A stretch of 64,000 nucleotides of DNA from Fragilariopsis cylindrus CCMP1102. Its lineage: Eukaryota > Bacillariophyta > Bacillariophyceae > Bacillariales > Bacillariaceae. The stretch is from the NCBI GenBank assembly GCA_900095095.1, contig FMBT01000338.1:124001-188000 (forward strand). The letters run 5' to 3'. The notes beneath the pieces were generated by a model. It was not told the origin of the DNA, did no database searches, and saw only the letters and a program-made list of their open reading frames with translations. Below, one piece after another: positions 34,043 to 46,455 of this stretch; position 1 is the first letter of the stretch, and each line of letters opens with the position of its first letter. The position numbers were made by a program, and so were the translations under genes.

Positions 34043-34610
34043 CTTTGCTACTGTATCGTTTTATTTAATTAATTTGTATGTATGTATGGTTATTCTCCCC
34101 TTGTATTGACTATATTGAAAGTTGCGGTTTGCTATTGTCTATTATTGAATGATGTTGCCGTGTTGTTTTGATTTGATTAGTTTTGTTCATCGTCGGTTGT
34201 CGTTGTTACAGAAATTGTTTTCAACGTGATTTTAACGTAGCGTGTATCGAAAGCAGAAGAAGCTTGGTGAAGGAATTTGAATCTATCAGTCAGCACTAAT
34301 TGAATCCCGAGTTGTTGTTGTTCGATTTAGAAAATTGATCAAGCAAATTCCCAGAGCACCCGGAAAATTTGCTCTTTACCTCGCGCCACACAAACAATAC
34401 ATTTTTTATAACCAAAATGGAAACTCGAATTGAAGCATACCGGTAAGCGCCAAAACAAAGAAGACTTCTCTCGCAAGCTACTGTAGCTTAATACAAATTG
34501 TAGAAAGCGTTTCGTCAACTTCCACCATTACGAGGTAAAATAAACAAGAAGAAAGAGTAGTACAGTTAAATAAAAAGGTCCGGTAATTCATTCAAGATCT
34601 ATCTTTCAAT
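34043..34610. other. divergent promoter region of RPT1 and the RBM42-like gene
   Basis: Two genes are transcribed away from this 568-bp segment, which should hold both promoters. No further gene. No clear TATA or Inr could be assigned by eye. Confidence 0.5.
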
Positions 34611-35645
34611 ATGGCAGACGATTTAGATGATTTTTTCAACGATATTGAAGAGGCGGAAGCTGACGTCGATGATGTTTCCGACGACGTGAAGAATAAGGAA
34701 GGTAGCGATGATAGTGCTGTCGTTGAAAAGAATAACAGCGATGATGATGGTGGTGCTGTTGATGACGTGGAGAAAGAAGCGCAAGATCAAGAAGTGGTTT
34801 CAGTAGAGCTACCACCAGCAAAACGGATCAAGACTGCTGCTGCTGCTGCAGCATCAGCATCAGCACCAGCATCGACTGCTTATGTTCGACCGAGAGGTGC
34901 TGTCGTAGCTGCATCGGCTGCTTCCAAGAAAATTCAACAGAAACCATCTTCTTCCACCGACGTCTCACTACCACCACCGCCGCCACCACCACCTCCAATG
35001 AATAATAACAACAACAATTATAATCATCATCAACAACAACAACAACAACAAATGATCGGTGATGCGTATTTTGGACCACAAAGTAATGCATCGTCTGGTT
35101 CGAATAACATTAACACTAATCTACCACCATTGCCTTCTGGTCCGATGCCAATGCCACCACTACCACCTGGTCCGATGCCACCAGCACCCTCACAAGCACA
35201 AACTCAACAAAATAATACAAATAATAATACAAATATGAATAAACCAGTTGTTCGAATGGCGGCTGGTAAATCATGGGTCGATTCCACATTATCGGAATGG
35301 CCAGCCAATGATTTTCGTTTATTTGTTGGTAATTTAGGTGCCGATGTCTCGGATGAAGCATTATTTGATCATTTTTCCTCGAAGTATGCCTCGGTTGCCA
35401 TGTCTAAAATTATCCGCGATGCCAAGAAAAATAAAGAAAGTAAAGGGTTTGGGTTTGTATCATTTTTACAACCATTAGATTGTGCAAAAGCCATGCGAGA
35501 ACAAGATCAAACATGGTTAGGATCACGACCCATCCGTGTCAAACGGAGTGATTGGCAAGATCGGAATAGAAATACTGTCCAAAAAAAACAAAAGAAAGAA
35601 AATAAAAAACAACAACGATGGAATAATGGTCGAAGTGGAAGGTAG
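34611..35645 (+). CDS. RBM42: RBM42-like RNA-binding protein
   Basis: 344 codons, no intron. Residues 1-75 are acidic, followed by a Pro-, Gln- and Asn-rich middle (110-210). Just before the RRM stands VVRMAAGKSWVDSTLSEWP, matching the RBM42 linker (RRAAGGQxWEDxxLxEW). The RRM spans about 233-315 with RNP2 LFVGNL, RNP1 KGFGFVSF and the RBM42-type SRPIRVKRSDWQDRN ending. The C-terminus is basic (KKQKKENKKQQ). RBM42 binds RNA, associates with hnRNP K and the U4/U6.U5 tri-snRNP in animals. The start ATG follows a leader and begins the conserved-looking MADDLDDFF. Confidence 0.9.
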   Translation: MADDLDDFFNDIEEAEADVDDVSDDVKNKEGSDDSAVVEKNNSDDDGGAVDDVEKEAQDQEVVSVELPPAKRIKTAAAAAASASAPASTAYVRPRGAVVAASAASKKIQQKPSSSTDVSLPPPPPPPPPMNNNNNNYNHHQQQQQQQMIGDAYFGPQSNASSGSNNINTNLPPLPSGPMPMPPLPPGPMPPAPSQAQTQQNNTNNNTNMNKPVVRMAAGKSWVDSTLSEWPANDFRLFVGNLGADVSDEALFDHFSSKYASVAMSKIIRDAKKNKESKGFGFVSFLQPLDCAKAMREQDQTWLGSRPIRVKRSDWQDRNRNTVQKKQKKENKKQQRWNNGRSGR

Positions 35646-36445
35646 GGGAGGGGGAATTTTTTTAAAGAGAAATAATTCATTTCACGAGAAAAAAAGAAAA
35701 GATAAGTAAAAAGCAGCATACCGTTACGTGCAATAATACACTATGCCCTATGTTTGAATGAAGACTAACGCTACATGCAACTTTCACTATTTGAAAAAGA
35801 AGAAGAAAGAAAGTAAAAGTCAAATGAAAGTAGTACTTGTAATGAATAAACACAATAATACGGTAATAATTATACTATAAATAATGACAATTTTCTTCCA
35901 ATTTTCATTTTGCCGTGTATATTGGGTAGGGCAGGGACACCCATTCCAGTCCTTTGATAGCATGGTTTTGTTTAGAATGGCGTATCGATTGTCCAATCAC
36001 CTCGTATCGCTTCATTCTTCTTTAAGAGTTGTAGTAGTAGTAGCAGGCATGAGATGGATCATCGCCATCGCCAATCGTATCGAATCGTATCGAATCCGTA
36101 CAGCGGCTCTGCCGAGCCCACAATTGAAGAAAATGCAACATGCCTCTAATAATGCCTGTGCTACTATGATGGTGCGTTGCAGGATCCGGCGCGATGGGTT
36201 CCTTTTGCGTTCTTCTGACTATGATCATGATGGTGTGGATCTACCAGTATGATGTAATGTGGCATTTTAATAAAGCATACTGTACAATGAGGAGTAAGTT
36301 AGTGACTACTGGTAACAAAGTGTGTGAAAGGAGCGGAAGCATGCATCTTGCTTGTTATCCTCCCATCCCATCCCATTCCAAAACACACATACCTTTTTCT
36401 TTGTCTTCTTTTGTTGCACCTCCACAGAAATCGACAGACTGTACA

Positions 36446-36507
36446 GGACCAAACTAATTGTCAGATACACATGCCTGGACCAAACTAATTGTCAGATACA
36501 CATGCCT
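36446..36507 (+). repeat. perfect 31-bp tandem duplication
   Basis: Units 36446-36476 and 36477-36507 are identical, each beginning ggaccaaactaattg and ending tacacatgcct. It is probably a recent slippage or assembly duplication. Confidence 0.9.
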
Positions 36508-36974
36508 ACACAATGCTTACAATAGCTGATTTAGTGACAGGTCAAGCAAAAAACTGTTGGAATGATTGGTCCAGCTAGTAGCCTATAGGTTCAAGGAGGT
36601 AGCATTTATCTACTTTTCATACAATACTTCTCTATTTATTCTCTATTTACTTTTCATAAATATGCCTGAGAGTCTGAAATAGAGTTAACGCTAAAATGAA
36701 AATATCTATATTATTTTAGTTGCAGTTCTTCTTTTTTGCCTTGATATACTACGGACAGCATGTATCTAGAGTACATTCAAACTGGAGATTCTTCCTTATT
36801 GCATATGTCATGTGTTTATCCTCTCCTCTCTCATGAAGAACCTCCCATTGTTCCCATGACACATCAAAATTTGACCCCTGGTGTGTGTGCACCAGCAGGA
36901 AATGGTTCATATCTAATTTTTTTTCATGTCAAGTTCCCATGATCCCATCCACATCCAGTAATGCACAATACAAG

Positions 36975-36988
36975 GGGGGGGGGGGGGG
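36975..36988 (+). repeat. poly-G run
   Basis: An uninterrupted run of about 14 G in AT-rich DNA. Length is prone to error. Confidence 0.8.
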
Positions 36989-37670
36989 CAAACAACCATA
37001 TCTCTATTACTAACTGGGGCTCTAACAAACAATTACAACATAAGCAGAAGTATCAGCATGTTGTACATAACCACTTAATAACACAAGAAATTGGAGAAAA
37101 TTTGTTGGGAATGGGAATTTTCTGTTGAGGTAGGAATCCAAATCACACATGAATCATCATAATCTTCATCATCTTTCCTGTTGTATTAGCATATACAATT
37201 TGTTTATTGATAGTTGAGCTACTGCTGTTCAATGTAGGAAATAATAAAGATGGATCTTGCAATAATGTCATGTACATGATGAGATTTCTCTTTTATGATA
37301 TTCTTATTTGATGTGATGTGAGGAACACATTGATGATAATAAGTAATATATTTGTGCATCATAGTATCAGCTTCTGCCCACTATCAATTCAACTATACTA
37401 TCCAGCCATTGCAAACTCAACACAACATCATGGGCCATAATATATATTTGTTATATCAATCAAGAAGATAAGTTGGTTTACTGGAAACATAATTGTTGAT
37501 GATAGCACCACTCTTCTTGGCAAATCCTGGTAGATAAAACATTCAGCTACTGGGAGGAGGTGTGGTGCTTTATATTGTGTTGCCTGTTTGCCATCCTGCT
37601 ACTACTACACACAACACTGACCTTTTGCTGTTTTTTTGGCATCTTCACAGAAAATATTTATCCACTACAA

Positions 37671-37684
37671 CCCCCCCCCCCCCC
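37671..37684 (+). repeat. poly-C run
   Basis: An uninterrupted run of about 14 C, a mirror of the poly-G run 0.7 kb away. Confidence 0.8.
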
Positions 37685-38876
37685 TCCAGAAAGAAAACAC
37701 ATACGCACACAAAAGAGATCACACGTAACTTTTCATCATAGCTCTACACATTATGACTCAAAAAGGAATAAGAATTTAGTGGCTGGCTGATTAGCTGGCA
37801 GCAGCATAGTAGGCATCATCTATCTGTTTTCCAGTGCGTGCATGTGTCAAAAAGCTAAGGTGAAGAGTAAGTATTACAAGAATTTACACCCGCACCAATT
37901 AATCTATGTGTATGGTTTCATTTGCTTTTTTGTCACACATGTACATACACATGGACAAACCTTCTGTCAAGCTAAACATTATATTATATCCACCATCCAT
38001 CCCAGGACATCTGCATAGATTTTCATTTGCCAGTTACAAGGCAGTAGACAAAAAATCCATATGTGATGACATAATGGCATGGCCCACATGGCTGGAGGAG
38101 TGTAGCTCTTTTTTAGCTAGCAGCATCAAGCTAGAGAGCACAAGAATTTACATCATGTCTGTATCCATCCCAATTTGTACAGTGTTGTGGTGTGATTATT
38201 TATTTTTTGTTTAACTCCTGTCACATTCCGGTCGGCGAACAGGCAGCCATTTTTCCTCATGCGCGCACGCACAAGCTTACAGTGTACTGTACTGGAGTGG
38301 CATGATAGGATTATCGTTAATTTTAGCCGTTGCTATTATTTCATTCCATCGCACAACACATCCATGACGACACCATGCATAAAACAGCAATACACATTTA
38401 CTTAGGCGCATTGCCAAAGACAAACTGCCCTGTTTTTGTGGTGCAACACGCTCGAGTTGGTTAGCCTCAACATCAAACGAAGTAGCGGAGGAGTGTGCCT
38501 TGTGCATTGCAGATCGATTGATTCATCGATCACTACCGGTACTTCCTTGTCAGATTAATTGTCCACACGCCAATACTGTAAGCCCACCCTTTGCTTACTT
38601 CCAGTCAATTTATTCATCTGCTTACGATAGTAGCTTGTAGTATTGTGTATCTTTGTGGCCATACTATAAGGGGAGTTTTGATTAAAGCCGCCTTGCTTAG
38701 TAACATCGTGGGTTTGTGTCATTTGCAGAGTTCTTTTGTTGGGGGAAAAGAAGCAGATAAAGAGATAGATAGATCGCCCTTCCCATCCCGTCTGAAGGAA
38801 GGAAACAACAACACAACTTTGCACGAACGAATTCAAATTCAAATTCATCTACTACTGTACAGCATAATACTACACT

Positions 38877-40516
38877 ATGTGCTGTTGTTGTCCAACGGTG
38901 ATATCCGCAATCTTTTGTTTATGGGTACAAAGTGGATTTAGTAAAGGAACAGTGGCTGGTGCATTATTATTTTTTCCACCGGATCCACCCTTATATAAAT
39001 TTGAACGCTTCGACAAAGATGGTAATATATTACCTCCATTAAATGATGACGATGATGATGACGACGATGATGACGATGACGATGATGAGAATGATGAGAA
39101 TGAGAATGAGAATAGAAAGAAAAAAGGCAGCCGAACCGCAAATGCTGTTACTGGAGGAGAAGTAATAGATAGAGGTGATGGAAATAATGAAAATGGAAAT
39201 GGAAATGGAACAGATGCTAGTACTACTGGTGTGGAGGTCGTGACAGATGGTACCTATCAAGCAAGAGAAGGACAATCTAAAGAAAAAGTTCGTTCACCAG
39301 CACAACAATTTACGGATCAAGCACGAGCATTACGTATTCGTGGTAAGAAACGGAATGTACGTGATACGAAAGATGCTGCTAATGGTATTTCCTATAAATT
39401 AGTACTAGATCCAAGATTACAACCACCACGATTTCATAATGGTGGTACCGTAGAGGCTGTGAAAATTCCAACCGGTAAAACAAAAAAAAGTAGTAAGAAC
39501 TCAACAACAACCACATCGTCTTCAAAATCAGAAGAAGCAGAATCAGAATCAGAATCAGAATTAGAATCAGCAGCCCCCAAAACAACAAAGTCATCCAGAG
39601 CCAAAGCCAAAGATAAAAAAGTTGCCCAATCAACCTCACATTGTGCAGCAATTGTATATAAAGTACCACCCACAAATTTAGAAACAACATCACAAGGCAA
39701 GAAAACAATGACAATTATTTATAGTCATGGCAATGCCACTGATATTGGTGCCATGTATCCACTCCAGGCAATATTATCCAATAGTTTAGAATGTAATGTG
39801 GTATCGTATGATTATAGTGGGTATGGTGAATCCGGTGGAACTGCGATGGAATCCAATACCTATACGGATATAGCGGGTGTGTATGAATGGACACTCGACA
39901 ATGTCTGTTTTGGTGACCAGTCACGTATTATACTTTATGGACAATCGGTGGGATCGGGACCATGTTGTCGCTTATCACAAAAAATTGAAGGATTAGGTGG
40001 GATGATACTGCACAGTCCATTCATGTCTGGTATGAGAGTATTAACACCCAGTCGGTACGTGTTTTATTATCATTTTATAGATGACATTTATTATATCTAT
40101 ATCTATCAATCAGTGGCGGTGTGTGGCTCAATCCATATTCATGTTCCTGCATCAAGTATCTCACACATTCCATTTTACTTTTTTTCCATTCTACTATCTT
40201 TTTTTGTGCTTTCTCATTTATCTTGCACTTCAACAAAAACATAACATAACATAACAGGGCATTAGCATGCTTAGATGTATATCCAAATATTGATCGTGTA
40301 CGTAAAACGAAATGTCCTGTGATGGTGATTCATGGTCGATTAGATGAAGAAGTGGATATCACACATGGTACATCCATGCATCAGGCGGTACCACACCATT
40401 TTAAAAGAGATCCATGGTGGGTTCCGGATCGTGGTCATAATGATATAACAGAAGGTCCTGGTAAATTAATGGAGTACGTTGGACGGCTTCGTTCATTTAT
40501 GGAATCATTAGATTAA
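38877..40516 (+). CDS. ABHD17: ABHD17-like alpha/beta hydrolase (putative depalmitoylase)
   Basis: Exons 38877-40054 and 40258-40516, intron 40055-40257 (donor GTACGT, acceptor ACAG). The join PSR|ALACLDVYPNIDR restores the family sequence, 478 residues. The N-terminus MCCCCP is a Cys cluster as in animal ABHD17, where it is palmitoylated and anchors the enzyme. LLFFPPDPPLYKF matches the family's LAFLPPDPTY. A 200-residue acidic, low-complexity insert follows. The hydrolase core has IIYSHGNATDIG (oxyanion), VSYDYSGYGESGG, nucleophile Ser357 in LYGQSVGSG, LHSPFMSGMRV, then HGRLDEEVD (Asp) and DRGHNDI (His). ABHD17 enzymes remove palmitate from proteins such as N-Ras and PSD-95. All catalytic residues are present. 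Confidence 0.92.
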
Positions 40517-41158
40517 ATATGATATAATATAATATCGATCGACACAACACAGTATATTCAATACACTGTCTCGCCCCATTTTTTTTTTGTATCGGGTAAT
40601 TCTGCACCATCGTCTTTATCTAATTTGTGATAAAAGAAAAACTGAATCTAAATAGACGATCGCAGCTGTATTCGAGAAAGAAAAAAAACGGAGGAAGAGA
40701 GAGAGAGAGACTGACTGAACGATACGATGCGACACATAAAGTTGTAATAATACATCATTACATAACATCAACATCGTACGCCGCTGTCTGAGTATCTTAT
40801 ACAAGTATCACCAGAAGAAAATAACAAACAAACAAAATAAAGAAGAAGAAATCGAGCGGATCAATAATCACCAAAATGATCTTTGCTCTTAGATACATCC
40901 ATGTTCACACACAAATTCACGCACACCCTTTTGTATAACTAAACTAAACTAAACTAAATATATTATTAATACATATATAATAAATCACTACAATTTCACT
41001 TCACATCTCATGCATGTCCTTTTCAAATGTATTCGTCGTTTTCTCCACGAAGAATGCGGTGTCGGTCTTCAAATTGTTGCGCGCAAGTCACTGCGCTGCG
41101 AAGGTAGATGGGTACTATTCATTCATTCAATCATTCAATTATGTATTCAACCATTCAT
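40517..41158. other. intergenic, converging 3' ends
   Basis: No gene supported. Contains a GA-rich stretch near 40690-40712. Confidence 0.45.
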
Positions 41159-41440
41159 TCAGGCATCGGCCACCTCCACCGATTTGATGCGAATTGTATG
41201 CTCGTCCACTCCCTCTGTTTCCACTTCGGTCGTCCATTCCCCGGACGCGTAAAATTCCCGGATCCCATCCTCGACAGCTCCAACTTCTTCTTCATTGTCG
41301 TCGTCGTCGTCTTCGTTTTCCCACGTATCTTTATCCTGAAAAGTCATTTTAAATTCTTTTTCCATAAATTGAACCGCCGCTAGAATGGCATTCCGCTCGC
41401 TAAAGTAGGCTCCCAATTGATCGGTACTCACTTCATTCAT
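41159..41440 (-). CDS. small acidic protein of unknown function
   Basis: 93 codons. It starts MNEVSTDQLGAYFSERNAIL and has a helical, non-repetitive first third with FMEKEFKMTFQDKD. A poly-D/E stretch follows at about 43-53, then a mixed strand-like end (GEWTTEVETEG, EHTIRIKSVEVADA). The codon and residue make-up look coding and GC is raised relative to flanks. No family recognised. Upstream exons are possible but none is needed. Confidence 0.6.
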   Translation of the reverse strand: MNEVSTDQLGAYFSERNAILAAVQFMEKEFKMTFQDKDTWENEDDDDDNEEEVGAVEDGIREFYASGEWTTEVETEGVDEHTIRIKSVEVADA

Positions 41441-42061
41441 TGCCGTACAAATGAGAGGAGCAGGTATACGAGTGCGTCACGAGATGGACGGTGGTGGGAA
41501 TGGGTCTTTAAGAGTAATATTAATATGGCAAGCGTTTGAAAAGTTGTCGAGAAATAGTGATGTGATTGTCTGTTTGCTCCGTCGGAACAAAACATAAGCC
41601 CTGCTATGCTTCAACGCACGGTTTCGCGTGATCGAAATCATTAGATCTGTCGTGCATGATTGATACACTTTTCTTTTGAAATTTTCACGGATTTCACATT
41701 TCACAACATACCGTGACACGCAACACTCTAAACCGACCCATGGTTGACAACTACTCCAACAAATCGCACAACCAGTACGACAGAAGTAAGAGAGTGTACA
41801 CGCCAAAAACATTGAATGCAATATATGGAATCATGACGACTGTACAAGAGAGAAGAGAGACGCCCCCCAGTGCTGACAACTCCAACATGCGCACAACACA
41901 ACGACACTTGATTGTCACACAAAACATTGAAGGCAATGAATGCAATGATTATAAATGTACAGGAGAGAAGAGATAGAGAGAGAGAGAGGAATACACAATC
42001 ATTCTAAAATAAAAGGATTACAGCGACGACAACAACAGCATCAAAAGAAAGAACAGAAAAT
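41441..42061. other. intergenic, divergent promoter region
   Basis: Between a minus-strand and a plus-strand gene. No other gene. A GA repeat lies at 41971-41989. Confidence 0.45.
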
Positions 42062-43300
42062 ATGACAGAGTCTCCAGCTAGTAGAGCTGCGAAGAGGATG
42101 AAGTTGGTGGGAGAAACTTCTTACGGAAAACCAAAAGTATCTTTTGGAAACATAGAGAAGATGCAGTTTCATATCCATGATTTTGCGAACATAAATCATA
42201 AGATAGGTGAACACTTCAAAACAAATACCATTAAAGCCCATGGTCATCTATGGAAGCTAAAGATTTATCCTCGGGGTAATATTCAATCAAATACCGATAC
42301 CGAACATGTCTCGATTTACCTCCATTGCATGGGAACGGATCCAGTACTTGCGAAGGCAAGGATTCGTACGAAGACTAAAAAACTAGGTAAAAATAGTCAC
42401 GAATACGCTAGATATGTTCACGGACATCAAAATTTTGCCGAACGAGATGACATTATTGGAAATGATTGCAACAAAGACGGAACGTTGACAATTACGGTAG
42501 AACTACGAGTAGCAACAGAAAAGCGATCCGTTTGGTTTCCCAATTCTACTTCCAACGACGACGTTTTATATACTATATTCAACTCGGCCGATACTTCTGA
42601 CGTAACGTTCATCATTGGAAGTACTGGCAAGGAATTCTATGGTCATAAATGTGTTTTAGCAGTACGAGCTAAAGAACTTTACGAACTGGTTCTAGTGGAA
42701 GAATCCTCGAACATCGAAGGGAACGACAACAACGTTGTTGCAATTCCAGACGTAGATGAGAAGGCGTTTGAGACGTTATTAGAATTTGTATACACTGGCA
42801 AAGAACCAGAGTTCAATGATGATGACGATGATGATGAAGAAATTGCTAAGTCGATCTTCATTACCGCTGATCGATTTGGTTGTAAAGATTTGAAACTGTA
42901 CATGGAATCAATTTTAATTGAAAAATTCCTTATTCCGTCCAATGTTGCTGCACTATTGCTATTTGCAGATTCACATTCATGTGCATTGTTAAAGGAAGCT
43001 ACAATGAACATGTATATTGAAGACTGTAAACCTGTAATTGAATCCAAAGATGATTGGTCAAAATTAAAGGAATCCAATGATCTTCTTGTTGAATTATTGG
43101 TATATGCAACCTCTGCTTCTTCCGGACGTAAAAAATATTCATCCGTTGTTGATGATGGTAATGGATCTATAGAAGATGCAGACGAATTTGATGTGACATC
43201 ACTTCGTGAACGTCTTCAAAAGGTTGGTCTTGACGTTGATGGTAGTAGAGAGTATCTATTAGAGCTTTGGAAGAATTACCTGCGTCCTGTTGCGCTATAA
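42062..43300 (+). CDS. MATH-BTB-SAP domain protein
   Basis: 412 codons, no intron. Residues about 35-165 resemble a MATH/TRAF fold (FHIHDFANI, HGHLWKLKIYPRG, VSIYLHCMG). A BTB/POZ domain lies at about 178-290: SDVTFIIGSTGKEFYGHKCV, LAVRAKELYELV, VDEKAFETLLEFVYTG, with a poly-D insert near 258-265. It is followed by a BACK-like helical part (ADRFGCKDLKLYMESIL). The C-terminus, about 378-407, resembles a SAP motif (VTSLRERLQKVGLDVDGS). MATH-BTB proteins serve as Cullin-3 substrate adaptors in animals and plants; a ubiquitin-ligase adaptor role is inference. The SAP-like end could add nucleic-acid binding. Confidence 0.85.
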   Translation: MTESPASRAAKRMKLVGETSYGKPKVSFGNIEKMQFHIHDFANINHKIGEHFKTNTIKAHGHLWKLKIYPRGNIQSNTDTEHVSIYLHCMGTDPVLAKARIRTKTKKLGKNSHEYARYVHGHQNFAERDDIIGNDCNKDGTLTITVELRVATEKRSVWFPNSTSNDDVLYTIFNSADTSDVTFIIGSTGKEFYGHKCVLAVRAKELYELVLVEESSNIEGNDNNVVAIPDVDEKAFETLLEFVYTGKEPEFNDDDDDDEEIAKSIFITADRFGCKDLKLYMESILIEKFLIPSNVAALLLFADSHSCALLKEATMNMYIEDCKPVIESKDDWSKLKESNDLLVELLVYATSASSGRKKYSSVVDDGNGSIEDADEFDVTSLRERLQKVGLDVDGSREYLLELWKNYLRPVAL

Positions 43301-44022
43301 ATACGAAGGAGGTAAAACAACAACAACAACAAAACGAGGAGAAACGAGAAAAAGAAAAGGATGTTCGAGAGAGAGAGAGAGAGAGATGTTACTTTTACCT
43401 GCTGGGGACTATATTTATATTATATTATAACGAGAATATTTCGGAGGAAGACTCGAAACAAAGCAGGTCTATTGTTTTTATACACATACATATACAAGGC
43501 ATAACAACAACTAAGTGCATCTATTAACACCATATCTTGTTGGTAATTGTAGTTAGGAAATCGAAAATAGGCACGCATACAAGTAGTATTGTGAAAATAG
43601 ATCCTAATTTCCATTTCTAAAGTACAAATATTCATCGCGGAATGAAGTAACGAGTAGCTTTTACTATGTGAGATCACGCTCGTAACAGCTCTAGCACATT
43701 TGCATCGTTTTTGGGATCTAATACTTGTTCTATTTCATTTATCTTGTTATGGTTTATATATTGATGTTTCCCAAGTATAACTGGAGGTCTCTGTCGCTGT
43801 CTTTACGATCGACCACCGCTTCTTCCAGACCAACAATAACGGCAAGTAAGAAAATAGTTGTTGCTTTACTTATTTTACGATCCTCCACACGTATATTATC
43901 ACTTTTTATTCCGTAATTTGCATATCAATCGTCTCATATATATATATAGATGGGACATCAAAGCTACAAGATATACAATAGTTAAAACAATACATCATTG
44001 TAACTATAGCATGCCTTAATCT
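43301..44022. other. intergenic, converging 3' ends
   Basis: No gene supported. A GA repeat lies at about 43369-43386. Confidence 0.45.
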
Positions 44023-46455
44023 TCAGATTACGATAGCCCATGCCTGCTCGAGGACTTTCTTTGCTTTGTCAATTCCTTCTTCAAAGTTTTTTAATTGACC
44101 TTCCAATCCTTCGTTCTTATTGCGGAGTTCCTGTGCCACAAGTAGCGAACGTGTCGTCGGTTTTGTTCCTTCTTTAGGATGGTTGTCGCCGTCGTTGATT
44201 TCGTCGACAATAATAGCACCGGCCTGCAGTAGGATTTCTTGTGCTCGTTTGAATTCCTCCTTTGCCATCTTTTCTGATTCCTTAAGACGTTTATTTTCCT
44301 TCTTTGCCCTCTTTTTAGATTCTTTAAGGCGTTTGATTTCCTCTCGTAGGTCTAAAACTTCTCTACTACCCACTGAAAAGTAATGGTACATAAATTTGAT
44401 TTATCACAATTCAGAAAGAAAATGCAAACGAAAATGAGCAACAGGATCCGAATGAACCAACTTTTTGGAATGATCGAAAGAGCGTTACATATAGAAAATA
44501 AAATGTATACAATCATCACGAAAACACATCACGCACTCGTACCTTTTGGATCATTGCTGTTCTCAATCGATTGCCCCTGAACTATTTTTGCCCTCTCTGG
44601 AGGCGACCCGCTGATGGATGATTTTTGTGACATAGTGTTTGAAGTCGAAACAGAGGTAGTATCCATTACCATGGGCGTCGAATCTTTGTTTATACTCTGA
44701 GTTGTTTGTGCAGTTGCTTGGCTTCTTAATTTGTATTTCCTACGTGAGTCTTTGGTCAATGCTTTTGCATTATATTCAATATCTCTAGGTTGCGTCTGAC
44801 TTGGAACGAAGAGGCCACTTTCCTCTACGGCCTTGAGCAACTCAAGAAGATGTCCATCTTCTTCAAATTCAAGTTCAAAATGAAACGCCTGCTTTCTATC
44901 TCTTGCACCTGGGCGCTCAACCTCTGCACGCAAGTAGATAAAGCTGTTCAGGTCTAGATCGATGTAATCTTGCATGGTTGTGTCATTCATTCCAAAATGA
45001 AACGTTCCTTGTACATCTCCCATACCAATAAAGATTTCTGTACGGCCTTTAGTTACATCTACCTTCGATTTATTGAAACTAAGAATCATTGCATTCGATT
45101 CAAGATCATATTTTATCATGGGTTGATGATCTTGTTGATTACGTACTCGATAGTTGATAGCAAGACGCTTTAAGGTGAACTAAAAATTCAGGAGTAAATA
45201 AAGAGAGACACGGCAACATCAGGTTGTTGATAAAGAAAGAAGAAAATCTGATTGAAGCGACAAGAAAAGGAAAACAAGAACCTACCTCTATGATCTGACT
45301 ATCCTCCACAACTTTATCATCATCATTGTCGCTATCGCTGTTTGTGATATCGATGATTTCCGGTGCTGTACTATCTCTCCTAGATGGGCCCGTATTTCTT
45401 GGGCTTTCTTGTAACAAGCTCGTAATATCACGATTGGCTTTGCGACGCGCAGAGCGTGTTCTACTTGTGCTTTTTTGTGACAGAGATGAAGATAATGTAC
45501 CATAAGTTGCTCTGCCACCAGTAGAGTTAACATGAGTAGAGCTACTACGTGTGTTTTGTTGATTACTGCATCGTGAACCATTCGGTGGGTTCCAGTTGTT
45601 CGTTCCACCATACTGAATGTTATCACTCGTATTTCTTGGGCTTTCTTGTAAAAATCTCGCAATATCACGATTTGGTTTAGGACGATTTTCAGCTTTTCTT
45701 ACACGACTTACAATCGATGAAGTTCGTCTTTGAGGAATGTCGTTATCGACGCCGTCGCCGTTGACGCCACCACAACCACAACCACTACCACTACCACCTT
45801 TCTTCTTCATCGATTTCAGTCCCTGATTAAGAATCATCGACCGTTTTGATAAAAATTTGTTCTTGTCATCATTATCATCATCATCATCGTCGTCGACGTC
45901 ATCGCCTCCTGCTAATGCTTTAGCAAAATTACGACTATCACTTTGACATAATGCTTCTCTTGTACGTGAATTTCTACTTGATGTCAATGGAGTAACAGCA
46001 CGCGTGGTGGTACCTAATAATGATGATGATGTTCCTGTAGTGTCTGTGGCCTTCTTAGTCCTGATGGAATTCGTTCTTGTTCTTGTGGATGTTGCTTTAA
46101 ATTTCGATCTTGAAAACGGTGCTGCTCTCATCATCAAAGGTCTTGATGCTGATGCTATAGCACTTCCAGATCTATAATCATCATCATCATCATCTAAAAA
46201 TGCGTCTTTCTCTTTACGTAGCAGTTTTTGTTGTTTTTGTTGTTGCTGCTGCTGCTGAGAAGTAAGATATCGGTGCCTTTTTCGTTCTGGTTCTTTATCT
46301 GTAAACCTATGAGAACTAAACCTACAGGAACGATGATTATTATGGTCTTGAATCATCGCCACAGCTCGATCCAGTGGATGAACGTCTTCATCGAACAATC
46401 CACCCTGAGAATCCACGAGACTTTTATAAGTATTACTATTTCTCGTTGACGCCAT
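44023..46455 (-). CDS. nuclear-type protein with SUMO-interaction-like motif and coiled coil
   Basis: Three exons on the minus strand: 45286-46455, 44543-45179 and 44023-44372. Introns 45180-45285 and 44373-44542 have GT/AG borders, and both joins are in frame (IIE|FTLKRLAINYR and DPK|VGSREV), giving 718 residues. The N-terminal half is basic, Ser/Arg-rich and disordered, with poly-Q and poly-D. A motif NRDI..hLQESPRNT occurs twice (about 262 and 341). EIIDITNSDSDNDDD near 366-380 has the layout of a SUMO-interacting motif. Exon 2 encodes a globular domain of about 140 residues rich in strands (FIGMGDVQGTFHFGM, AFHFELEFEEDG), perhaps PH-like. Exon 3 is a charged coiled coil. No family is recognised. 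A role in SUMO-linked nuclear biology is inference from the motif. Confidence 0.75.

Larger units (their letters stand above)
35646..38876. other. 3.2-kb gene desert
   Basis: No convincing gene on either strand. It contains a perfect 31-bp tandem duplication (36446-36507), a poly-G run (about 36975-36988), a poly-C run (about 37671-37684) and many short random frames. RNA genes cannot be excluded. Confidence 0.5.
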
